DNA from: Jacaranda mimosifolia
Taxonomy: Eukaryota; Streptophyta; Magnoliopsida; Lamiales; Bignoniaceae
Length of the DNA: 64,000 nt
Direction of reading: 5' to 3'
Assembly: GCA_018894105.1 (NCBI GenBank)
Contig: CM032131.1
Span: 4,118,501 to 4,182,500, forward strand
Part shown: piece after piece, positions 42,201 to 53,860 of the stretch
Layout: each line of letters starts with the position of its first letter
Position numbering within the stretch: position 1 is the first letter of the stretch
Translations under genes and position numbers: made by a program
Notes under the pieces: generated by a model
The model's database searches: none
What the model was told of the DNA's origin: nothing
What the model saw: the letters and a program-made list of their open reading frames with translations, nothing else

Positions 42201-43521
42201 TGCTAGTAATATGCAAAGGCAATGGAATGGTCTAGAAGCTCTTTTTTTGAATGAGTGCCCATATGCATATTATCTTCATTGTTTTGCTCATCAACCGCAA
42301 TTAATATTAGTGGCAACAGCTCAAAGTGTCATATCTATTGAGCATTTCTTTTCCCATACAGTTGTAATTATGAATTTAGTGGATTCTTCTTCTAAACGCC
42401 ATGATTAGTTGCAAATTACTCATGTTCTTAGGGTTGCTAAGCTGACATCTAATAATGAGCTTGAAACTGGAAGAGGAAAAAATCAATTTGGGGTTATGCC
42501 ACATCCAGAAGATACACGACGGGGCTCACATTTAAATTCTCTTATTGGCTTAATATGTTTGATCCTATTCTTCATGTTTTAGGTGAGATCATAAATGACA
42601 AAACGGGTTTATCTCCAAGAGCAGCAACATATATAGCTTATGACGTAATGATATCATTTGAATTTGTGTTTATCTTACATTTTATGATTGAGTTATTGGA
42701 AATCACGGATGATCTTTGTAGAATTTTACAATGTAAGTCTCAAGATATTTTGAATACAATAGATATAGTTGCCAACACAAAGGAACTTATTTAGAAATTC
42801 AGGGAGAAGGGATGGGATGAGTTATTTGATAAAGTTAAGATTTTCTATGAGAAACATGATATAAATATTCCCGACATGAATGCTTCTTGTTGATCAGGTA
42901 GAGGTCGAACACGTAAAGGCAATTCTATTAGAGTATCATTATCGAATTGATATATTCACTAGTACCACATATTCTAATTTTCAAGAGATGAATTATTGAT
43001 TTGATGACAATGAGGCAGAATTGCTTAGCTTAAGTCAGCTTTAGATCTAAGAGATGGATATAAATCGTTCAATATTAAGAATATTTGCAAACTTGTAGAG
43101 AAGTTCTATCCCGATGATTTTTTTGATCAAGATAAATTGTATATAAACTATCAGTTAGAGCTCTTTGAACTTGATATTCAATGCAATTTCCATTTCTAAA
43201 TTGTGTCAACACTTTCAGATTTATGCCAAGTATTGTCAAGGACGAGAAAAGGGGATGAATTACTGTCTTGTGGATAGATTGGTTCGACTTATTTTGACTC
43301 TTCTAGTTTCCATGGTAACAACAGAGCATGCTTTTTCATGTATGAAAATTGTGAAGACGAGATTGCAGAATAAAATGGAAGATGAGTTTTTGACTAGTTC
43401 ATTACTAGTGTATATTGAGAAAGAAATTGCTCAAACTTTCAACATGGACTTAATCATTTATGAGTTTGATGTGTTGAAGAAACATCGAGCTCAATTTAGG
43501 ATGCCTAACTTGAACAAATAG
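39243..43521 (+). pseudogene. hAT transposase pseudogene, TTF-type zinc-finger/hAT-dimerisation family
   Basis: Pieces in order: MSTKKIDSYFKKR start and IDEIRRVYL (39243-39557); after the insert, LEYSSSKKATYNLSCFLF and FILDGFQSWKKVN (about 41588-41720); HIDKIIDRQSLELVANNRLRLK (41820-41882); GDAKYYFIVDES (about 41970-42009); MAVVLRFFDKEGFI and GQGYDGASNM (42031-42215); WDELFDKVKIFYEKHDI (about 42810-42862); and the C-terminal dimerisation block TTEHAFSCMKIVKTRLQNK (about 43318-43375). This is the plant 'zinc finger MYM-type protein 1-like' transposase family. Stops at 42009, 42406 and elsewhere, frame changes, a missing segment after NNRLRLK, and the ~2-kb insertion make it non-functional. Confidence 0.85.
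39560..41545 (+). mobile_element. ~2-kb LTR-like repeat R1, copy 1, splitting the hAT transposase
   Basis: The transposase reading stops near 39557 and resumes near 41560. The sequence between aligns with 50676-52530 over most of its length (for example GAGAACAAGGCACTGAAG at both 39902 and 50832, and CCATGGTAATCTTGTGTT in both). The R1 interior has no coding frame and several ATTAAATTGA-rich stretches. It is probably a solo LTR or non-autonomous LTR element. A possible ATATG duplication lies near 39568 and 41531, but it does not give clean TG…CA ends, so class and boundaries are uncertain. Confidence 0.6.
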
Positions 43522-43852
43522 ACTAGTAGATATGCATCAATAGTTTGTATATTTTTTAGTATTTGTTTTGGTAAATTTAGTGGATTTTGTAGTTAATGTC
43601 ATTCTGTCAACTTTTTATAAATGTCATGTACTAATGATTAGTTACTTTACTCTAAATTTCCTAATTTTATTGTTGGGTTGTTATCACTTAATAATATTTT
43701 TTTGTTTCTCTATTTTTCTTGAATCGATTGTTTTGAAACTACCAGTTTTGAATGATTAGTATATATGATGAAATAAAAAAATATCATATTTTTGGTAATT
43801 CAAAATTTCGGCTCCCATAATAAAAAATTCTGGCTCTATCCCGGATCTTAAG

Positions 43853-44690
43853 CATTGAGCATCAGTAATCAAGTTAGTAGGAGTAAGGAAGAATTGGTCT
43901 CATGGCGGGGATACTAACCCTACGAAGTCCAAGTCAAAGGCGGAAGGCTCTATGGTGGTGTCATCTTCTTTAATAGGTTCTTCGTAAGTGCTAGTCTTAG
44001 TAGGATAAAAAAGTTATAGATCAAAACCAAAGAACACACCACCCAAGCAAACCAACTAATCACAATTTGTATAGAAGTTATTAAGATTTTCCGTAATAGT
44101 TTTATCAGTGAGGAGCTTGTTAAAAGCTAAAGAAAAAAGAAAGTCTCAGGCACCCTCAAAACGATGGCATTTAACTAAGTCTTGAAAGTGGGTCAACTGC
44201 AAGAACTCGATCTTTCCAACTTTTTTACCATCATCATAAGCTTTCTAAAAGTTTGCTTTGGTAGAGTCTAGTCCTTTTGCAATTGAGCTATTTTGGCATA
44301 GAGCTTAATGTTCTTTCTCTCCACACTCTATCTGTTGCTTCAGTAAGCTCAACTCGGACATGTGAGAACCAACTATGTGATGGAGATGAAGATTTTGTAG
44401 CTGAGGTTCTCAAAGCCCAAGTTCTATGCCCAACCTCGTGGCCTTATCTTGAAAATATGTAGCAGTCAAGGAAAGGTGCTTAGTGAAGGCCAAAGTCTGC
44501 ATAAGTATATAAGAGTCCATAAGTGATAATCCAAAGTATAAACCAAGACAATAAAATAACCCTTACTCTCATCGAGCTATGGACAATATGCTCTTTGATG
44601 CAACTAATTGATGTTCCCTAAATTGAGACTTGCTCTCGAGTTAGCAAGCAATTTTCATACATTATGAACGAGGTCTCCCCCAAGATTGGT
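43853..44690. other. Tat element internal sequence right of the hAT insertion
   Basis: It continues the retroelement sequence interrupted at 38273. No convincing frame is seen on the + strand; it may include the decayed end of the antisense ORF. Confidence 0.45.
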
Positions 44691-44699
44691 AAATAAATA

Positions 44700-46195
44700 T
44701 TAGGTTCTGAGGTTAAATCCCAATTAGGAACTAAGGGTATGCCAGAGGACTCTATGTGCTCACAATAGTGCCCTCGAGATCGAGTAGACCATCACAAATC
44801 TTCTTGCAGAGCTTGTCTTTGAGACGAACTCTTCAAGGCTACTAATTCTTGAGAATGAGTTATTAAGGCATCTAGAATTGAATCCGTACGTAGCATAAGA
44901 TGAGGATAAGTAGGATTAGCTGAAGACGGCCCCTTGGATCTTGAATCTGGAAGCTCACTGCATTGTCTCTTGGTAGCTTGAGTTTCATCTTGATTAATAG
45001 CACTTGCAGGGTTGGGAGGCTCTTTACTACAATGTCCTAGTGACCGATGAAGAGAGACGCGTGCATCCACGACTACGGGGAATGGAACAATAGTGGTGGG
45101 CTCAACTAACTCAATAGCATTTGAGTGGTTGAGTGAACTAGCGGTACAGGAGTAGATACAAGTATTATGTTTGGAGAAGAGTAATGAGAGGACTCATTGG
45201 GTAGAGTTAGACCACAAGCAATCATTGTTTCTCTTATCTTCTTCAAACATAAGCTTTTGCGAATGATCATGGCTAGAAATAGAAAATGTATGAAAAGCTA
45301 ACAAAGAATGAGAATATGTGAGATAAAGTAAAGCTCACCCAAGGATTTTGCCTGTCGAACTAATGGCGGGGTCAACCACCAACCTCATGACCTTCTCCTC
45401 AAGCAACTTTTTGCATTGAATGATGTTATAGTCAATTAATTTTCTGCAAAACCGTCTCGCCATGTAGGTTCTAAAGAAATCGGGTCTAGTTAGATTTGAC
45501 CCATCGATGCCTAATACGCCAAGGCCGGTTGGGAGGTGCCTCTAAGAAGAAAAATCTTTCCTTTTATGAACTTAATAAAGTGGGAAGTCCAAGAACCTAC
45601 AATCCTAGCAGGCGATCAAATAGTGAAAACTATCATCACTACCTCTAGTAGAAAAAGTTAGGAAATAGAGAGACCAAAAGTTTTCAAAAGAAAGTTCAAC
45701 CTTGAAATGAGTCGTTAAGATAATGACACATATGATATGGCATGTCGAATTAGGAACAAACACCCAAGTTTCTAAAAATACTCTTAAACCACTCATCTAA
45801 AGGAAATCTCAAACTCGTATCTCAGATCGCTATGTAAAAAGTACGACAATAAAGGGGGCTTATACATGCAATATTCTCCATGAGGGATTATTATTTTATA
45901 TTCGCAAGGGATGTGATAAGAAATTTGATTCGAGCCGCGTCATCATGGGTGAAGGAAGAATGTTTGTTTAGATGAGGAAGGTTTAAATTGACTAGCTCGT
46001 AATTTGGAATGTCTCATCTTGGGATGGGGAATAGGTGGTTCAAGGTCGTGGTTGTTTGGGGATCTTGAGGCCAAACCCGTGCTTGACCCGGCATCAATGG
46101 CTCGAGAGCTTACTTGATTGTTAGTCATTAATTCACTACTATCTTGATCATTTTGAGCCCTTGAAGTCATGATAGAAAAATTGAGAGAAAGTAGA
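44700..46195 (-). pseudogene. Degraded antisense ORF of the Tat element
   Basis: On the - strand the frame opens at ATG 46170 with a Ser/Pro/Asn-rich N-terminus (MTSRAQNDQDSSELM…). It runs through a hydrophobic, aromatic segment (about 45920-45600, several stops) and a further open part 45070-44792 (MDARVSLHRS…). Tat-lineage plant retrotransposons (for example Grande, Retand) often carry such an antisense ORF between integrase and the 3' LTR. Some encode a 'putative gypsy-type transposon' domain. The middle segment is reminiscent of that domain but too broken for certainty. The function of these ORFs is unknown. Confidence 0.5.
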
Positions 46196-46557
46196 AAAAT
46201 AATACCTAAGTAAATGTAGTGTAACCGGGTAAAGAAGAAATGTCGAGAAGCTTTGTTGGAATATTAGCTGGACAAATAAAAGAAGTCTCTTAGGGAGTTA
46301 AATAGAAATTTAGTTGCCAAAGAAGAAAACGAGTGCTCAGGTAAATGGAAAAGTAAAGTAATTAAGCAAAGAAAATAAAAAGGTGCCACAACAAAAAATA
46401 GGACCACACTGTCGAAGCTGTCAAGTCATTTCCCACACCATAATAAAAGCTACCTATGTCAACATGAAATTTGAATGCAAAAAGCATTATTATCTATACT
46501 TCACTAATTTTGAAATTAGTTTACCTACTTCAAACTTGGAGAAGTGGGGGACCAAAT

Positions 46558-47029
46558 AATGGAGTTGGCCTAAATTATATAAATAATAAATTGGGCCTAA
46601 TTATCTTTAGCTTGGTGCAAAAATTGCACTTGGGCTTTAGAATAAAGATGGCTCATGAAATGATGGGCATGCTAACTTGTAACTAAGGGCCCAAAACACC
46701 CAAAGAATAGAAAAAAGGCCTTTATTAATCAAGCCCCATGCATCGTTGAAGTAGGCCATTTGATCCATAGCCTAGAAAATTCGAACAATTGGATTTTCTA
46801 AGCATAAAGGACCCAGATTCATCCACGTCATCTTTCTATATTTGGAAATGTCCACTTATATAAATATCCCACTCGCTTTACTTGTAAGGTATGACTTAAT
46901 CCTTTTCATTCACTCCTAATATTATTCCCTATTTTTTCATATTTTATTTATATCAAATATTGACTTGAATAGTGAAGGGTTTTCGTTGGGATCTTTTCCA
47001 ATAATCCCTAACGGCTTTTTGTGATTTCA
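46558..47029 (+). repeat. 3' LTR of the Tat element
   Basis: It begins at about TGGAGTTGGCC and ends …TTGTGATTTCA. The TATA-like block is TTATATAAATATCCC at about 46856-46870. It is preceded by the purine tract. Confidence 0.85.
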
Positions 47030-47309
47030 GGGCCTCAAAGGTGTACGGAAGATTTGCAAACCGATTCGACTTTGAGCCAACAAATTACTCTCAACCCTAT
47101 ATCATATTTGATGAAACTTTCTATTTTTCAAGTATAAATTTGCAAAAGAAAAATAATTAGGAGAATTCTTTTGGAAGAAAATGACTTCCTCTATTGTTTT
47201 TATGTGGTTGTTCTATATCATTGAAAAGAAATCATTCTTCCTTTATAAATTAGACCAAAAAAGTAATTAGGTAAAAACTATACCAAATTCCAACAAATTT
47301 TCATCCTAA

Positions 47310-47492
47310 TTTCTACACATATGAATGGCATATAGGTGACCCCTCAATTTTTGATAAAGAATTGGTGGTAGGGACCAAATATGTTATTATGTTTGAAAAT
47401 TGAGGAATTAAATATATCAATGTTGAAACATCAGGGACCAAATCTATTTAGCGACAAATATTAGGGGCAAAAATATAATTTCCCAAATAAAA
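47310..47492. repeat. Repeat R2, copy a (MULE-terminus-like)
   Basis: About 180 bp ending …GGGCAAAAATATAATTTCCC matches 53660-53855 in the same orientation. Read in reverse it starts GGGAAATTATATTTTTGCCC with 'TTTGGTCCCT' motifs, which resembles Mutator-type termini. No partner in inverted orientation was found nearby. Confidence 0.6.
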
Positions 47493-47519
47493 CCATAATC
47501 AAACTTTCAAGCTTATTAG

Positions 47520-50500
47520 AAATAGCAGCGGATTCCAACTTAAACAAACCTATCATAGAACAATAACCCAACCTTAAACAATCCTGTAACATACAACACA
47601 TATACTAAATACATGGCACAAAATCTCAAATTCAATTTATCAAAAGCAGCGGAATTTCAAACTTAACATACTCAATAAACCACTAAGCAAATGCCATAAT
47701 TCACATTCTTACATAACAGAATATTTACATTCCTTAAGTCATCCAGGTCAACATGACATATCACACATCTCGAATCTATACTTAGCAATCAAATGATTTT
47801 CATACATATATTCAACATCTAATCTATTACAAAACGTTCATGTCCAGCCTAAAGTCCAATCCTTTACTTAATCCATGTCTAAGAGAATCAAAATAAATGG
47901 GGGTAAGTCCGAAGGACTTAGTGAGGGATAATTGTAAACATATATAATGGGGATCTGTCAAGGAAGAAATCAACTCAACAGATCATCAATCAACAATTAA
48001 TAGAAATACAACAGGATACATTCAAACAGTCAGGAATAGTTTAATAGGCAGAATATAGTTAGTCAGTCAGAATACGGTCAGACAGGACAATTCCAAATGA
48101 CATTTACATTTTAGTCAGTTTTATCCTAGCGTGATGACTTGGCGCACGGTAGATACCCAGGAGTATCCCCAGCACATCGCAAATAGGCGGTAGATACCCA
48201 TGAGTATCCCTAGCATAACATAGATAGACGGACGATACCTAGGAGTATCTCTAGCATATCATAGACAGACGGTAGATACCTAGGAGTATTCCCAGCATAC
48301 CACTGACACACGGTATGCCTAGGAGTATCCCTAGCACATTACTGATGCTTAAGAGTATCCTTAACACATCGTCAATACTTATGAGTCTCCCTAGCATATC
48401 ATTGACAAACAGTAGATATCTAGGAGTCTCCCTAGCATATCACTAACACACGGTATGCCTAGGAGTATTCCTAGCACATTACTGATGCTCAAGAGTATCC
48501 CTGACACATCGCCGATACCTAGGAGTCTCCCTAGCATATTACTGACAGACGGTAGATACCTAGGAGTATCCCTAGCATATCACGGACAGACGGTAGATAC
48601 CTAGGAGTATCCCTAGCATATCACTGACAGATGGTAGATACCTAGGAGTCTCCGTAGCATATCACAGACAGACGGTGGATACCTAGGAGTCTCCTTAGCA
48701 TATCACAGACAGATGATATATACCTAGGAGTATCCCTAGCATATCACAGATAGACTGATGTGCCAGCGTGGCAACTAACAGTACAAAAAGTCAGATAGTA
48801 TAGACAGTACAAACATATTAGGCAGATAGCAGAACAAACAGTATAGCGGAATAGTCAAATAATAGGACAATCGGATATCTGAACAAGACAGATAACAAGA
48901 CATATAACAGAACAAACAGATAACATATATCAAATAAATGTTCTGGGTGCCAGAACAAACAAGAAACATAATCATAATAGAAATAAATCTCACAGGGGTG
49001 TCCGGATAAGATAACAGAATATCAAAGAGATCTTAACAGATTATGGATTTCAATAACAGTACAGTCAGTTCAGAAACAATAACCCTCATAGGGGTTTATC
49101 ACAAATACCAAAAAAGTGAAATGAAGTGGTAGATTGGCAGACCCTCACCTCCGTAATCTCAGAAAACTACAATCGTCGTTAGTAGCTTACTGGTCCACGA
49201 AACCTACTTCTACATCACCTAGCTAAAGGAATAATCTACAATCAAATTCCTTAGTCAACCCCGATAACTTTCAATAATTACAATCTTACTATTAACCTTA
49301 TATCATATTCTAAATCAGCAATAGTAGGCCAATTAACTTAATAATCCCAATTATTGCCAATAGGTCCCAAATTCATAAAATTAGGATTTTCTCTTCCAAT
49401 TAACTCGATAATTCCCATTATTTCCATTAATAATATAATAGAATCCAAATTCATCAAACTTATACTGGCACATGCTTATACCAAGTCTTAGTCCATAATA
49501 TCTCAAATTACCTAATTATCATTTCTTAAGTTCCAATTTCATAAAATCATAAATTAATCACTTAAATAACTCAATTAATCCTTACTTAATATCCACTAAT
49601 ACATAATTCGGGCCAACTATGCGATATCCTAAACCATGCATGGCCAATAAGTAAAACAACTATATAAATACAAGGTTAAGAAATATAATACAACATATGC
49701 ATATATATATATAAACATATATAATCTAACTCCCTTTACCCACGAATTTGCTTAACCGAACCTCAAAACTTTAAACCAATATCACTGCATGATCTTTGTG
49801 ACGAGATGAAGTTTCTGCCCAAAAGTTGCCGGACCGCCGCCTCCGAAAAAATTCAAAACCACCACTAAACGCTGCTCTTCATCTCAAAGAATCCAACCCA
49901 CAAGTCAATTTTTCCATTTACCCCCGAATTGAGCTCTAATTTTATCCTTAACCGCCCAACACCATCACTTTTACCACCACGGTTTTTTCCCAATTCCTAT
50001 GTCCACGGTGGTCCAATCGAGAATTTGATAGCACTAGCGTGATTCTCGAGTTGAGCCCGTCAAAACGGTACCCAAGTTCGCCATGAAAAGTCATCGAAAA
50101 GAAAACCCACCAAAAGCTCCACCATGGCCGAAACTTGGAGCTCAAATTTTGGCCAATACGCTAGTTAAACTGGGAAGAAATGGGTACCAATTTGTTCCTC
50201 ATGAGGAGAGGATGAAAATGGTATATAACTTGAGATATTTCCGTCGGTGGTAGAGATCGCCGGAAAAACTCACCGGAGAGAGAAAAGGGAGGGTGAGCTC
50301 GGTGAAGAAAGGAAGAAAAAATGGGGAAAAAGGAAAAAAATGCTATTTTATAAAATCAACTATTGCATAATCGCGGATTGCCCCCAAAACGTTTGCTATG
50401 CTTTCAATCAAGTCCAAAAAGATTTTCTCAAACTTCAATTCGGTCCTTAGACAATGTGGGTGCATGAGATTAAGCCCTTTGACCCAAAATAATGGCTATG

Positions 50501-50675
50501 CAAACCCCAAAAATCTCAAGCTTTGATCAATCAAGTTTCTAAAAATTGCAAATTTACCCCAAAACTTTCAAAATCTTTGCAATCAAGTCTTTTTTTTTCA
50601 ATTCCAAGCCCTAAAATCTGATTAACCAAAAATCTTAATTCTTGTCCCAAAATATGGAATTTTATGGGTGTTACA
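47520..50675 (-). mobile_element. Long LTR (probably chromovirus/Tekay-like), minus orientation
   Basis: Read on the - strand the block begins TGTAACACCCATAAAATTCC at 50675, a start typical of long gypsy chromovirus LTRs in plants. It extends about 3.1 kb with no coding frame. It contains a 16-unit minisatellite (48145-48754) and a hairpin TAAGTCC-GAA-GGACTTA at 47904-47920. No internal retroelement domains adjoin it, so it is a solo or truncated LTR. The far edge near 47500 is uncertain, and I found no matching copy of the right-hand GTGAT flank. Confidence 0.55.
48145..48754. repeat. Minisatellite, 41-bp unit, ~16 copies with a 140-bp higher-order period
   Basis: The unit reads CGGTAGATACCTAGGAGTAT followed by CCCTAGCATATCACAGACAGA; 'GAGTATC/GAGTCTC' occurs 16 times. 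Some units are shortened to about 30 bp. The block 48307-48446 (starting CACACGGTATGCC) repeats as 48447-48586 with the same order of long and short units, i.e. a higher-order repeat of four units. It lies wholly within the LTR-like sequence. Confidence 0.92.
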
Positions 50676-52530
50676 GTGATCTTAAATCTTTCAAATCATA
50701 GGATCTTATGAGACAAGGCATCTAAGATCTAGATAGATTTGCACTAACGTAGCATAAATCCAAGAGTTGGATATTACTCTATTCCATGAGCAATCTATAT
50801 GAGATACGGGTGCATGTTAGTAGGTGCTTGTTAGAGAACAAGGCACTGAAGACCCTCCGAAGAATCTACTAGATAGCCATAGTGGTAAGTCGGTAGTGGT
50901 TAATTATCCCGCTTATGCTAGTGCACATTATTAGTTCTTTAACCTGAAGATCCATGGTAATCTTGTGTTCGGTCCTTATGCTTTGACTCTTCCTTGACCA
51001 CTTAGCGGGTCTTTCAGGTTGAGGTTGGGTATGAGCTACTTGGCATGGAGGTTTGTGAGATCCAAGATGGAATCCGACTCTTTGCTTTGGTGAAGGGTGA
51101 ATGCATCTCCTATGTATTTTATAATTATCGATTCCAAGAAATCTTTACGCAATGTGGTGTGAAAATTTGGAAAAGAAGTTTTCTAAAGGTGAGGTCAAAT
51201 AAGGGAATCAAACATTGAGAATAGAGACATAGTATTGAGGCTATTAGGGAGCCGGCAAATATCTTGCCCTAAGCCTCTTTCGGGAGATAGAAGACGGAAG
51301 GACCGTATTTGCATGGTATACATAGAGCTATGATGGTTTTCCAGAATATTCATTTCGGCTAATTAGTAGGGATCCATGAGCTTGAGGTTGGACATCGACT
51401 ATGGAGATTGGGTACTCTTCAATTAATGAGATTAATTGAATTGAGTCAATTATTTTAAAAGGAGTTTTAAACTAAAATGAATATCAGATATTCAAAAGTC
51501 ACAAAGAGTTGATAGCATATGTCCAATGAATGGTAGAACCTATTAGGTCACACACAAAAGCTAAATAGCTTCCAAACTTGGTACTATGTTGACCATCAAT
51601 TGGACAAGTTGACTTAAAGAGTTAAGTTGACTAATTTAAGATTCAGAGTTAAGCTTGTTTGATTTAAGAGTTAAATCAAAGGTTAATTAATTAAATTAAA
51701 GTATTTAATTTAATTAATGGAAATAATACTTTTTGGAGGGAAAATTTCAATGACGTATTCATTTAAAGTAACATCTTAATTAATTTGGAATTAGATTCCA
51801 AATGAAATTGAAATGCACTTGAAATTCAAGTAAGACTTGAATTTGAATTTTGCCAACTTGGCATTGGGCGGTCACCTTGAGAAAGGTGTGATGCCAACTA
51901 GCATCACACCTTCCGCCCTCTCTATATAGATATAGAGTGCAAGCAAAATTAAGAATTTAGCATTGCTAAAAATGTGAGAATTAGATTCTTGCATTCCCTT
52001 TAAAATCTCTCTCTCCTTGCATTGCATCATGTGTTGAAGCTTTGCATTCCTTCTTCTTCCCAACTTGAAAATTGGCATCCTCTACCTCATTTTCTCCTCT
52101 TTATCTCCAGCTTCTAGTGAGGAGAAATTGGAAGATTGTTTGGTGTGTGGATCATATAAATAGAGGTAAGACACTTAACTTGCTCAGTTTTGGAGATCCA
52201 CCTGTAGCAGCTTCCAGTTGGCGAATTTTTCTGGAGCGATCTGAAAGGCTTTTTTGCTCCAATTTTTTACAGTAGCTTCCCCTATTTGGAGGTGTTCCAT
52301 ATTTAATTTAATGATTTTTGGAGCAGTGTTGCCAGGCAAAGGTTGTCGACATTCTACTGTGCTGATTCTAGATAGTTTCTAGATCCGAGAGAGATAGTTG
52401 ATCTTCTCCTTGTTTTGAGCTACAAGAGATAATTCTTCATCCTAATTTAGATCTATAACATAGATAGATTCCTAGATGCTTGAGGAGCTTAGTTATTTTC
52501 AAGCTTATGAAGTTTTGATTTATGGATCCT
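50676..52530 (+). mobile_element. LTR-like repeat R1, copy 2
   Basis: It aligns with 39735-41500. It starts abruptly at the LTR edge (50675/50676), missing the first ~170 bp seen in copy 1, so the long LTR probably inserted into or truncated it. Its right end TGGATCCTAACGCTAC… is followed by TTTGGTATCTAAA (about 52549-52561), weakly like the TGGTATCAGAGC initiator-tRNA primer site used by Copia elements. That would make R1 a Copia-type LTR. This is an inference. Confidence 0.55.
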
Positions 52531-52559
52531 AACGCTACTCTTACCTTTACTTTGGTATC

Positions 52560-53652
52560 TAAACGTCGATTTTGCTTGGAAATGGGATACAATGCTAATC
52601 TTTTCTTGAGTTACTTGTTAGATAAGAAGGTTTGGGGTATTATGCGGATTTCTTTTATTTTTCTATGCCAAACACTCAGAGCATCCCGACAATCTTTTAA
52701 GCTTGGAAAAATAATATGCCAAGGGGTTATAAAAAGCATATCAGAAATTAGATTTTGATTTTTGTGTGTTGGTTTATTGATGTTGTAGAAATGACCAGAA
52801 GCATAAGAATCTCACCATTTCAACTAAAAGAGTGATTTGGCGTATCAATCATTATATTTTTATGGTAGGTAAGGCTAACATTATTGAACTGAAGCATTCG
52901 TGTGGGGATTTTTCTATTGCGGCACCTTTTGATGTTTCTCCACCATCCAAGGTCCAACCAGTCTACCATATAGTACGCTATGCAAGCTTGTCTCCAAGTT
53001 GGTTTAAGCTTAACACTAATGGTGCAACTCAAGGCAACCTGGGCAGTGCTAGTGCAGTGAGAATCTTGCGCGTCAGCCAACATAAGGTTGTTTTTGCATT
53101 TTTTGAGCCTCTTGGGGTTGGAACAAATATTTTTGCTGAGTTATCTGCAGTTAGGATAGGATTGGAGACTTGTTTCACAAGAAATATCAATAATGTAATG
53201 TTGGAGAGAGATGCACTTGTGGTTTAACATATAATTGAGAAGGTCGATTCTTATCAGTGGAGCCTTGTCCACACGGTTGAAAGAATTAGGCAACTTGTGC
53301 AATAGCTTAATGTGAAATTTTGTCACATCTACAGAGAAGAAAATGCCATTGCTGGTGCTTTATCTAAGGATGTATGTCAAGCCAAGCAAAGGAGAATATT
53401 TTGTTATGAGAATCTTTCAAAGAAAATTAAATGCTTGCTGCATATAGATGAATTGAGCTATCCTTGTTTTAGAATTAGGTGAACAAGTTTGCTTTGCTTG
53501 TAAAGGAAGTAATACTTCCTATTTTTGCTTTTTTTTTTTTTATTCTTTGATGTATATTTGCTTAGTGATTTTCATCTTAATGCATAGGTTGGGGTTAGTG
53601 CCTAAACCCCCGCATAAGCAGCTTTTACCCCCCATCTCCCCCCTAAAAAAAT
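52560..53652 (+). pseudogene. 5'-truncated LINE (non-LTR retrotransposon) tail with RNase H domain
   Basis: A plant LINE-type RNase H is read from about 52965: WFKLNTNGATQGNLG, TNIFAELSAVRIGLETC, LERDALVV, then after a stop HIYREENAIAGALSK (about 53319-53366). The first catalytic Asp (usually NTDGA) is Asn and the late Asp (ADALSK) is Gly, and two stops interrupt it. The upstream part (52560-52960) is too diverged to assign. The 3' part ends in C- and T-rich sequence and a short A7 at about 53646-53652. Such 5' truncation is usual for LINE copies. Confidence 0.75.
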
Positions 53653-53659
53653 GAAATCT

Positions 53660-53860
53660 TTTCCCTAATTTCTACCCTTATGAACAGCACATAGGTGCCC
53701 CTCAATTTTTGATGAGGAATTGACAATAGGGACAAAATATGTGATATTGTTTGAAAATAGAAAAATTAAATATGTCAGTGTGGAAACACTAGGGACCAAA
53801 TCTATTTTAGTGACAAATATTAGGGACAAAATATAATTTCCCAGATAGGTTATTTATAGA
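53660..53860. repeat. Repeat R2, copy b
   Basis: Direct copy of 47310-47492 (CCCTCAATTTTTGAT…, GGGACCAAATCTATTT…, ATAATTTCCC). Together the two copies bracket the LTR, R1 copy 2 and the LINE tail. Confidence 0.6.

Larger units (their letters stand above)
38274..43844 (+). mobile_element. hAT transposon (ZMYM1-like transposase) inserted in the Tat element
   Basis: It is flanked by perfect 8-bp duplications ATCTTAAG (38266-38273 and 43845-43852). The left terminus CAGAGACAGGGGCAAG and the right terminus (inverted) CCGGGATAGAGCCAG are diverged inverted repeats of the CAGAGGCGGAGCCAG-type termini common on plant hAT elements. It contains a broken transposase gene and a (TTC)n tract at about 38850-38886. 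A further ~2-kb repeat is inserted in its transposase. All these lie inside the retrotransposon, so it is younger than the Tat insertion. Confidence 0.85.
30778..47029 (+). mobile_element. Ty3/gypsy Tat-lineage LTR retrotransposon, degenerate, with nested insert
   Basis: A pair of direct repeats of about 470 bp (30778-31247 and 46558-47029) encloses gag, protease, RT, RNase H and integrase remnants in that order. A tandem-repeat block and a degraded antisense ORF follow before the 3' LTR. A purine tract GGAGAAGTGGGGGA (about 46539-46552) sits just left of the 3' LTR, as a polypurine tract should. The extra 3' region with an antisense ORF and satellite-like block is typical of Tat/Ogre/Retand-type elements. 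The total of about 16.3 kb includes a 5.6-kb hAT insertion, so the original was about 10.7 kb. Hand comparison of the first ~120 bp of the LTRs gives roughly 80% identity, so the insertion is old. Many stops make it inactive. I found no clear 5-bp target duplication. Confidence 0.85.

Noticed and set aside
48145..48754. Considered as a CRISPR-like array because of regular repeats
   Set aside because: The 'spacers' are themselves repeated, units are diverged and contiguous, and the host is a plant nucleus; it is a minisatellite.
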